Shown in pieces: positions 1 through 5,640 of a stretch of DNA of 11,261 nt. A model generated the notes under the pieces. That model made no database searches, had not been told where the DNA came from, and worked only from the letters and a program-made list of their open reading frames with translations. Every line of letters starts with the position of its first letter. The first letter of the stretch is position 1. The position numbers were made by a program, and so were the translations under genes. The stretch lies in contig SKKV01000053.1 in assembly GCA_007123575.1 (NCBI GenBank), positions 1-11,261 of the forward strand. Direction: 5' to 3'. This stretch comes from Wenzhouxiangella sp. Lineage in GTDB: Bacteria; Pseudomonadota; Gammaproteobacteria; Xanthomonadales; Wenzhouxiangellaceae.

Positions 1-1010
1 GCCTCCAGGCTGGAGACGATGGGCACGCTGGACAGCGGTGTCTTGTCTTGCGCCAGGCCCACGGGCGAATGCCCACCGAATAATTTCTCGGCGTTCCAGC
101 CGCTGATCATCTGCACGCCGTGACTGACCCCAATGGCAAACACCAGGAAGGGCGTCAGGATATTCATCGGATCAATACCAAAGCCCAGCAGACTGAGCAG
201 CCCTAACTGCCAGATCACGGCAGTCACCGAGCAGACCAGTGGCAATATAGTCAGCCACACCGAGCCTGAGTACATGAAAAGCAGGACAGCCGTTATCAGG
301 AAAGCAACCCCGAAGTACGCCACCACCCCGCGAGCGCCATCAGCGATATCACCGACAATCTTGGCAAAACCAATGATGTGCACGGTGTAATCACCATCTT
401 CGAATTCCACCCTGATCGCTTCTAACCGGTCGGCGACGTCCTGGTAATTCAGCGTCTCGCCGGTCGACGGGTCGCGCTCCAGCAGGTTCGCTGACACCAG
501 CGCGCCCGAGAAATCGGATGCTACCAAGCGCCCGACTTCGCCAGAGGCAACGATATTGGAGCGAACCCTTTCAAAGGCTTCGGCCGACGGCGAGAAGTCG
601 GCAGGTATCACGTTGCCTCCCGCAAAACCGTCCTCTACGATCTCGACGAAGCGCACGTTAGGCGTAAAAATCGAGCGCACGCTCGCCCTGTCGACACCGG
701 GAATGAAAAACACCTGATTGGTGATGCGCTCGAGCCTTTCGAAGAATTCCGGCGTGAACATCTCACCGTCTTCAGCCATCAGGGCAACCATGACCCGATT
801 GGCGCCCCCGAACTCGCGCTCATACTCCATGAAAGTCTGCATGTACTCATGGTCTAACGGCAGCTGCTTCAGAAATCCCGCATCAACCCTCAGCTGAGAC
901 ATGAAAAACACCATTGCCACGGTGCCGGCAAGGAATAGCAGCAGAATCAGCGGTCGAATGCCGAAAACCGCATTGGCGACCCGTGCCGTGAATGTGGTCG
1001 TTTCACTCAT
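1..1010 (-). CDS. RND/MMPL-family inner-membrane transporter, C-terminally truncated by the window
   Basis: This is an inner-membrane RND-superfamily transporter of the MMPL/SSD type; these usually move lipids or other hydrophobic molecules. Only the first 336 codons are present, so the second half of the repeat is missing. Visible parts are TM1 at about residues 19-37, a large periplasmic loop at 38-225, TM2 at 229-247, TM3 at 250-273 and TM4 at 283-301 (preceded by GIDPMNILTPF). This matches the first half of an RND protomer of roughly 750-800 residues. The TM4 segment reads FAIGVSHGVQ, where MmpL proteins usually have GVD(Y/F), so the classical proton-relay Asp is not seen here. The ATG at 1010 overlaps the end of the upstream propeller gene by 8 nt, so translation is probably coupled. 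Family assignment is confident; substrate and direction are unknown. The neighbouring DUF1302, DUF1329 and propeller genes are its usual companions as I recall. Confidence 0.9.
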   Translation of the reverse strand, partial: MSETTTFTARVANAVFGIRPLILLLFLAGTVAMVFFMSQLRVDAGFLKQLPLDHEYMQTFMEYEREFGGANRVMVALMAEDGEMFTPEFFERLERITNQVFFIPGVDRASVRSIFTPNVRFVEIVEDGFAGGNVIPADFSPSAEAFERVRSNIVASGEVGRLVASDFSGALVSANLLERDPSTGETLNYQDVADRLEAIRVEFEDGDYTVHIIGFAKIVGDIADGARGVVAYFGVAFLITAVLLFMYSGSVWLTILPLVCSVTAVIWQLGLLSLLGFGIDPMNILTPFLVFAIGVSHGVQMISGWNAEKLFGGHSPVGLAQDKTPLSSVPIVSSLE

Positions 1011-2085
1011 AGCCAAGCCCCCGATCTCCCGCCAAAATCTTGCGACCGCTATCGTCGAAGATCACGCTAACGAACGCCCCACCAAGGCGGTCTTCCTGCA
1101 GATCGAAGCTTCCATCTGTGGGGTTGAAGCGAAGTCGGGCAGCACCCGATCCGACCATGAATGGCCGGCCGTTTGGATCGATCGTTCCACCTTTCAAGGT
1201 CGAAGACAGACCGCTATCAAGCACTTCCCAGGTATCACCAAAATTGTTCGAATATTGAACGTGCCCACGCAGGCCGAAGGCCAAAATGGAACCGTCACCG
1301 ATGCCCAGAAGGCCGAACATTGATCCCCCATAAGGGAAGCGAAAACTTTCCCAGGTTTCACCGCCGTCGGTACTGCGGAAACCATAACCGCGTTCCGCTG
1401 CAATCATTTGCCGGCCGTTGCCCAGATTGAGGAAGGCGTTGAGGTGGCATTCCATGAATTCGTAGCAGCCACGGTCGAAATCCATTGCAGCATCGTAGAA
1501 GTCGTCGTCATCATCCATGAATCCGAAATCATCGAACTCATCGAAATCGTCATCTTCGGTTGCTGCGAAAGCAGCCGATTCCCAGTCAATTGCCTCTGAT
1601 GTCACCAGGTCGGCCATGTCCAGCACTTCCCAGTTGCGTCCGGCATCTTCGGTTCGCATGAACAGACCGTAGGCGCCAATCGCAATGCCCTCATTGGCAT
1701 TGAAGAAATGCACATCAAGGAGCGGCTTTTCCCACTCCGGCTCAAAATGCTGCAATGACCAAGTGCGGCCCAGATCACGGCTATGGACGATCGTGCTGTC
1801 ATGACCTACGGCCCACAAGCGGCCGCCAGCGAAAGCCACCCGAGTCAACGTAGCCTGAACCGGCACAAACTCGGCCTGCTCCCAGCTAAGACCATCGCTG
1901 GAGCGAAGCACATGCCCACGCTCACCAACGGCTATGAATCGTTGACCGGCTCGCGTCACGTCCAGGACGAGCGCCTGGGCTGCCAGGCGAGCCTTGTCTG
2001 CCGGCCTGGGTTCATGATTTTGCGCTTCTGCCAGGCCGGCAAGCGAAAACAACGCGAATGCCAGAGAGCATAAACCCCGATGCAT
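1003..2085 (-). CDS. Ycf48-like periplasmic beta-propeller with acidic insertion
   Basis: This is a secreted protein of about 360 residues related to the Ycf48/HCF136 propeller family. In heterotrophs such proteins have nothing to do with photosystem assembly and often sit beside an RND transporter. Residues 1-21 form a signal peptide ending AEA before Gln. At least five Asp-box-like repeats are visible: RSSDGLSW, HSRDLGRTW, RTEDAGRNW, RSTDGGETW and YSNNFGDTW. Between the third and fourth repeats, residues 177-204 form an insertion with 14 Asp, 2 Glu and 7 aromatics, followed by Cys207 and Cys213. The start is placed at the ATG at 2085 because AAGGAG at 2093-2098 is 7 nt away. The in-frame ATG at 2091 would leave only 1 nt. 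The stop overlaps the RND start by 8 nt. A scaffold or assembly-factor role for the RND complex is inference. Confidence 0.85.
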   Translation of the reverse strand: MHRGLCSLAFALFSLAGLAEAQNHEPRPADKARLAAQALVLDVTRAGQRFIAVGERGHVLRSSDGLSWEQAEFVPVQATLTRVAFAGGRLWAVGHDSTIVHSRDLGRTWSLQHFEPEWEKPLLDVHFFNANEGIAIGAYGLFMRTEDAGRNWEVLDMADLVTSEAIDWESAAFAATEDDDFDEFDDFGFMDDDDDFYDAAMDFDRGCYEFMECHLNAFLNLGNGRQMIAAERGYGFRSTDGGETWESFRFPYGGSMFGLLGIGDGSILAFGLRGHVQYSNNFGDTWEVLDSGLSSTLKGGTIDPNGRPFMVGSGAARLRFNPTDGSFDLQEDRLGGAFVSVIFDDSGRKILAGDRGLGYE

Positions 2086-2092
2086 GCCCATT

Positions 2093-2098
2093 CTCCTT
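2093..2098 (-). promoter_or_regulatory. Shine-Dalgarno site deciding the propeller start
   Basis: AAGGAG on the minus strand lies 7 nt from the ATG at 2085 but only 1 nt from the ATG at 2091. The shorter protein is therefore the likely product. Confidence 0.6.
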
Positions 2099-2124
2099 GG
2101 AAATTACTTCGTTTTATGAACCAA

Positions 2125-2147
2125 GAGGGCGGCACGTGGCCGCCCTC
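2125..2147 (-). terminator. Intercistronic GC-rich hairpin (weak terminator or mRNA-stability element)
   Basis: A perfect 9-bp inverted repeat (GAGGGCGGC and GCCGCCCTC) with a 5-nt loop lies in the 74-nt gap between the soluble DUF1329 gene and the propeller gene. On the minus-strand transcript it is followed by TTGGTTCAT, a poor U-tract. Partial termination, protection of upstream mRNA or a processing site are all possible. Full termination is unlikely because two genes of the same module follow. Confidence 0.5.
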
Positions 2148-2159
2148 CAAGCTTTGCTT

Positions 2160-3611
2160 TTATCGGCGACCCCGAGTACGCAGCGCCTGGGGCGTGTAAT
2201 TTGACGGGCTTAAAGTCTCCTGAAAGGTTGCCACTGGATCCTGGTTGTCTAGGCCATTGACGATATAACGACCAGACTGCAGGTCCAAAGAAGATTCAAG
2301 TGTTGCCCACAGCGTCGGAATGTCATAAAAGTTGATCGTATGAGCTTCCGACAGACGCCACAGATTGCCGCGCTGATCGTAGTGATCAATAACGGAAATC
2401 TGATAGCTGTCTGCTTCAATGTACATGGTCCGACGTGGATTGATGTGGCGGGTCCCCTCTCTGAGAGTGGCCTCCACAACCCACACGCGGTGCAATTCGT
2501 AACGCAACAAATCCGAATTCATGTGGCCCGGCTGAACCAAATCGTCTGCTGTGATGTCGCCACTGTGTGCCCTGTAGGAGTTGTATGGGATATACATTTC
2601 CTTGAGGGCGACGATTTCCCAGTCAAAGCGGTCCATGGCACCGTTGAACATGTCGGTCATGTCGTTGGTGCGCAGACCATCAGAGGCCGTGCCAGGGTTG
2701 TCGTAGGCAACGTTCGGTGCTCGGCGAACACGGCGCTGCCCAGGGTTGTAGATCCAGGCCTGGCGCGGTTGCGCGATCTGGTTGAGTGATTCATGAACCA
2801 GCAGAATATTGCCGGCCAGTCGTGCCGGCGACTCCACTTCCTGGAAGAAGTACAACAGGATGTTGTTGGTATCCTCGATCGTGTTGCCTTCAATGTAATA
2901 CAACCCAAGGAACTCCTCACGCAACCGAATGAGTTGATAGGAACCGCGCGCCGTGGGAACCGCCTGATTCCAGAACCGAATGCCGCCAGTGCCCTTGTAT
3001 TTCATCTTGTGGTTCCAGACCAGCTCATAGGCGTTTTGCGGCAGCGGGAAGGGAAAACCTTCGGCCACATCAGCCACGCCCTCGCCTTCAGCGACCAGGC
3101 GTCCAGTCGAGGCATTGCGCTTGGTCATTTCATAAATACGCTCAGAAAAGGCGGCACTGCGACGAGTGGGATACACGCGCATCCGGAACGTATCCGGATA
3201 GCGCTCGAAAGCAGCCTTGTGGCCTGCGGTCAACTTGTCCGCATGGTCGCGATAGTTTTGTGCAGTGATCACGAACAGCGGCTCATCATCGGCAAACGGG
3301 TCCGGGTGGCGATCGCCAGGCTGAAAGCCAGCCGGCCAGTTGTTCGGGGTAAGACCACCGGTCCACTCCGGGATCGTGCCGTCAGCATTGCCTGCACGTA
3401 GTGACCCCATGGGCGTCAGATCTTCACCCAGCCGGGCAATGTTTTCTTCAGTGCGAGGCAGGATAAAGTCGGCCACCTGCGGCGGCGGCGCATTGTCGCT
3501 GGCCAACGCCGATGCCGACCAGCCCAGTACCACGCCGCCCGAGACCAATCCGGCCCCAAGCATTAGGCTTGCTGTGAACCCTGCACAAAAATTCCTGTTG
3601 TTCAAAAGCAT
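2160..3611 (-). CDS. Secreted soluble DUF1329 protein, short paralog
   Basis: This is a 483-residue periplasmic protein of the DUF1329 family. It has an N-terminal signal peptide at about residues 1-37, with a signal peptidase I site after ALA and no lipobox. The DUF1329 domain fills residues 47-483, opening with ADFILPRT and including DLTPMGSLRAGNADG, the usual opening of the family. The domain aligns without any net gap to the C-terminal 437 residues of the next gene upstream; my hand count gives 90 differences, about 79% identity. From memory, DUF1329 is related to the LolA/LolB fold, which would make it a periplasmic carrier of hydrophobic ligands; that needs checking. The start ATG follows GGGGT with about 8 nt spacing. 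The gene lies between two hairpins in an operon with a DUF1302 barrel and an RND pump. Family assignment is firm; function is inferred. Confidence 0.88.
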   Translation of the reverse strand: MLLNNRNFCAGFTASLMLGAGLVSGGVVLGWSASALASDNAPPPQVADFILPRTEENIARLGEDLTPMGSLRAGNADGTIPEWTGGLTPNNWPAGFQPGDRHPDPFADDEPLFVITAQNYRDHADKLTAGHKAAFERYPDTFRMRVYPTRRSAAFSERIYEMTKRNASTGRLVAEGEGVADVAEGFPFPLPQNAYELVWNHKMKYKGTGGIRFWNQAVPTARGSYQLIRLREEFLGLYYIEGNTIEDTNNILLYFFQEVESPARLAGNILLVHESLNQIAQPRQAWIYNPGQRRVRRAPNVAYDNPGTASDGLRTNDMTDMFNGAMDRFDWEIVALKEMYIPYNSYRAHSGDITADDLVQPGHMNSDLLRYELHRVWVVEATLREGTRHINPRRTMYIEADSYQISVIDHYDQRGNLWRLSEAHTINFYDIPTLWATLESSLDLQSGRYIVNGLDNQDPVATFQETLSPSNYTPQALRTRGRR

Positions 3612-3673
3612 TGATTTCTACCCCGGCTTTCTAGCCTGATTTTGGTCAGTTGTATTGAAGCAAATTGAAAGAA

Positions 3674-3697
3674 GCCGACCGAATTTAACGGCCGGCC
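3674..3697 (-). terminator. Intercistronic hairpin with T-rich tail (attenuator-like)
   Basis: On the minus-strand transcript, GCCGGCCG and CGGTCGGC form an 8-bp stem, including one G-U pair, around a 7-nt AT-rich loop. TTCTTTCAATTT follows immediately. This resembles a leaky intrinsic terminator in the 109-nt gap between the two DUF1329 genes. It could lower expression of the soluble paralog, propeller and RND genes relative to the lipase, barrel and lipoprotein. Confidence 0.5.
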
Positions 3698-3720
3698 TCC
3701 ACTCGCAGCGCACGGTCGGG

Positions 3721-5622
3721 TCAACGGCGACCGCGCGTACGAAGAGCCTGTGGCGTGTAGGCACTCGGACTCAGTGGCACATTGAAGGTGTTGACCGGAT
3801 CCTGGTTATCAAGTCCATTGGCGATATAGCGCCCGGACTGCAGATCCATATGTACCTCGATGGTCGCCCAATAGGTCGGCACATCGTAGTAATTGATGGT
3901 GTGCGCCTCCGAAGCACGCCACAGCTCACCACGCGCGTCGTAGTGGTCGGCCAGGGCGATCTGGTAAGAGTCTTCGTCGAAATAGAAGGTACGGCGCGGG
4001 TTGATATGACGAAACTCGGAACGAAGGTGCGCATCCACCACCCAGACCCGGTGCAGTTGATAACGAGTGAGCTCCGGGTTGACATGACCTGGCTGGACAA
4101 TATCCTCGGGCGAAAATTCCCCGCTGTGAATGCGGTAGGAATTGTACGGAATATACATTTCGCGCTTGTCCACGATTTCCCAGGTAAAGCGGTCCATTGC
4201 TCCGTTGAACATGTCGGTCATATCATTGGTGCGCAATCCATCAGAAGCCGTCCCCGGGTTATCGTAGGCAACGTTCGGGGCACGCCGTACTCGGCGCTGA
4301 CCAGGATTGTAGATCCAGGCCTGGCGCGGTGTTTCGATCTGGTTCAGCGATTCGTGGACCAGGAGAATATTGCCTGCCAAACGCGCCGGCGACTCAACTT
4401 CCTGGAAGAAATACAAAAGGATATTGTTGGTGTCTTCAATCGTATTGCCTTCGATGTAATACAGACCCAACAACTCCTCACGCAACCGGACCAACTGGAA
4501 TGACCCGCGCGCAGTCGGTGCGGCCTGGTTACTGTATCGAGTGCCGCCGGTACCCTTGAATTTGAGCTTGTGATTCCACATCACCTCGTAGGCATTCTGA
4601 GGCAACGGAAACGGAAACCCCTCTGCGACATCGGCAACGCCTTCGCCGTTGGCCACCAGGCGACCGGTGCGGGCATTCTGGATCGTCATGTCGTAAATGC
4701 GCTGTGGAAAAGCGGTACTCCGGCGAGTTGGATAAACTCGCATCTGGTAGGTGTCCGGGTAGCGCTCGAATGTCGCAATCTGGCCGACAGACAGGCGATC
4801 TGCGTATTCACGGAAGTTTTGACCCGTGATCACGTACAGCGGCTGATCGTCGGCGAACGGATCGATATGGCGATCGCCGGGCTGGTAGCCAGCAGGCCAG
4901 TCATTCCTGGTCAGTCCACCCGTCCACGCCGGAATTCGACCGTCTGCACTGCCGGCGCGAATCGAGCCCATCGGCGTCAGGTCATTTCCCAGACGGGCGA
5001 TATTCTCCGGCGTGCGAGGAATGATGAAATCGGCTGCGGTAGTCGCAAGCGCTGTCTCGCCAGTGGCCTGTTCAGCGGCTGCAGCCCGAGCCGCTTCTTC
5101 GGCGGCTCGACGCTCGGCCTCGGCCCGTTCGGCGGTAACGCGAGCAGCTTCCTCGGCGGCACGACGCTCTTGTTCGGCCAGCCGAGCCGCTTGTTCCTCA
5201 GCGGCGCGGCGCTCAGCCTCAGCCTGTTCAGCGGCAAGACGCTCAGCCTCTTGCGCTGCTCGACGCTCCTGTTCGGCTAAACGCCGTGCTTCTGCTTCAG
5301 CGGCGCGGCGCTCAGCCTCAGCCTGCTCAACGGCGAGGCGCTCGGCCTCTTCGGCCGCTGCACGTCGTTCCTCCGCCGCGATCCGTTCTGCCTCGGCTTG
5401 CTCCTCGGCCAGACGACGCGCTTCTTCCTCAGCGGCGCGCCTTGCGCGCTCCTGTTCAGCTCGACGCTCAGCCTCTGCGGTTTCGAAACGATCCGTCATC
5501 GCCGGCTGTTCGGCCTCGGGTGGCTCATCGTCAGCGGGTCGCGTTGGCGCGCAGCCGGCGAGGATCAGCGGAATGCTGACCACGACGCAAGCAGCTAGGG
5601 TGCGGAAATGTATTGCCTTCAT
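3721..5622 (-). CDS. Lipoprotein with long hendecad helix fused to a DUF1329 domain
   Basis: This 633-residue protein has three parts. Residues 1-24 are a lipoprotein signal peptide with lipobox LAGC. Cys24 is followed by Ala-Pro, so no Asp(+2) retention signal is seen and outer-membrane sorting is expected. Residues about 44-186 are almost entirely Ala, Glu, Arg and Gln and should form one long helix, as in TolA domain II. Residues 197-633 are a complete DUF1329 domain, about 79% identical to the soluble paralog by hand count. The ATG at 5622 is chosen because GGGGAGG at 5631-5637 is 8 nt upstream; the in-frame GTG at 5628 is only about 2 nt from it. The stop of the DUF1302 gene is 18 nt upstream, so co-transcription is likely. 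Typical DUF1329 proteins lack the helix, so this is a domain fusion. A tethered periplasmic lipid carrier or bridge is my inference. Confidence 0.88.
   Translation of the reverse strand: MKAIHFRTLAACVVVSIPLILAGCAPTRPADDEPPEAEQPAMTDRFETAEAERRAEQERARRAAEEEARRLAEEQAEAERIAAEERRAAAEEAERLAVEQAEAERRAAEAEARRLAEQERRAAQEAERLAAEQAEAERRAAEEQAARLAEQERRAAEEAARVTAERAEAERRAAEEAARAAAAEQATGETALATTAADFIIPRTPENIARLGNDLTPMGSIRAGSADGRIPAWTGGLTRNDWPAGYQPGDRHIDPFADDQPLYVITGQNFREYADRLSVGQIATFERYPDTYQMRVYPTRRSTAFPQRIYDMTIQNARTGRLVANGEGVADVAEGFPFPLPQNAYEVMWNHKLKFKGTGGTRYSNQAAPTARGSFQLVRLREELLGLYYIEGNTIEDTNNILLYFFQEVESPARLAGNILLVHESLNQIETPRQAWIYNPGQRRVRRAPNVAYDNPGTASDGLRTNDMTDMFNGAMDRFTWEIVDKREMYIPYNSYRIHSGEFSPEDIVQPGHVNPELTRYQLHRVWVVDAHLRSEFRHINPRRTFYFDEDSYQIALADHYDARGELWRASEAHTINYYDVPTYWATIEVHMDLQSGRYIANGLDNQDPVNTFNVPLSPSAYTPQALRTRGRR
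5080..5346 (-). repeat. In-frame 99-bp (33-residue) tandem repeat encoding the charged helix
   Basis: Two full 33-residue units (residues 93-125, DNA 5248-5346, and residues 126-158, DNA 5149-5247) and a partial third (159-181) follow one another. Each begins AERLA or AARVT and contains EAERRAAE and, in the full units, LAEQERRAA. Thirty-three is three times eleven, so the helix has a hendecad pattern. Looser copies extend upstream to about residue 44. Confidence 0.75.
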
Positions 5623-5630
5623 GATCACTA

Positions 5631-5637
5631 CCTCCCC
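5631..5637 (-). promoter_or_regulatory. Shine-Dalgarno site deciding the lipoprotein start
   Basis: GGGGAGG on the minus strand lies 8 nt before the ATG at 5622 and about 2 nt before the in-frame GTG at 5628. The ATG is therefore favoured. Confidence 0.65.
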
Positions 5638-5640
5638 GTT

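Larger units (their letters stand above)
2160..5034. repeat. Tandem gene duplication of the DUF1329 domain
   Basis: Two directly repeated 1314-bp segments, 2160-3473 and 3721-5034, encode 437-residue domains of identical length ending in the same eight residues, ALRTRGRR. By hand count about 347 of 437 residues match. The repeat begins exactly at the ADFI start of the DUF1329 domain, so the N-terminal parts (signal peptide only versus lipobox plus helix) have separate origins. Recombination between the copies would delete about 1.56 kb and leave one chimeric gene. Confidence 0.85.

Noticed and set aside
1003..2085. Photosystem II assembly role suggested by the Ycf48 name
   Set aside because: There are no photosynthesis genes nearby and the envelope-transport context points elsewhere; the name reflects a shared propeller fold only.
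2793..3401. 202-codon plus-strand frame, and a similar one at 3655-4503, opposite the DUF1329 genes
   Set aside because: Both are antisense to well-supported genes. Their similarity to each other only reflects the duplication on the other strand.
5623..5628. GTG at 5628 as start of the tethered DUF1329 lipoprotein
   Set aside because: It would leave only about 2 nt after the Shine-Dalgarno sequence; the ATG at 5622 has ideal spacing and gives a normal lipoprotein signal peptide.
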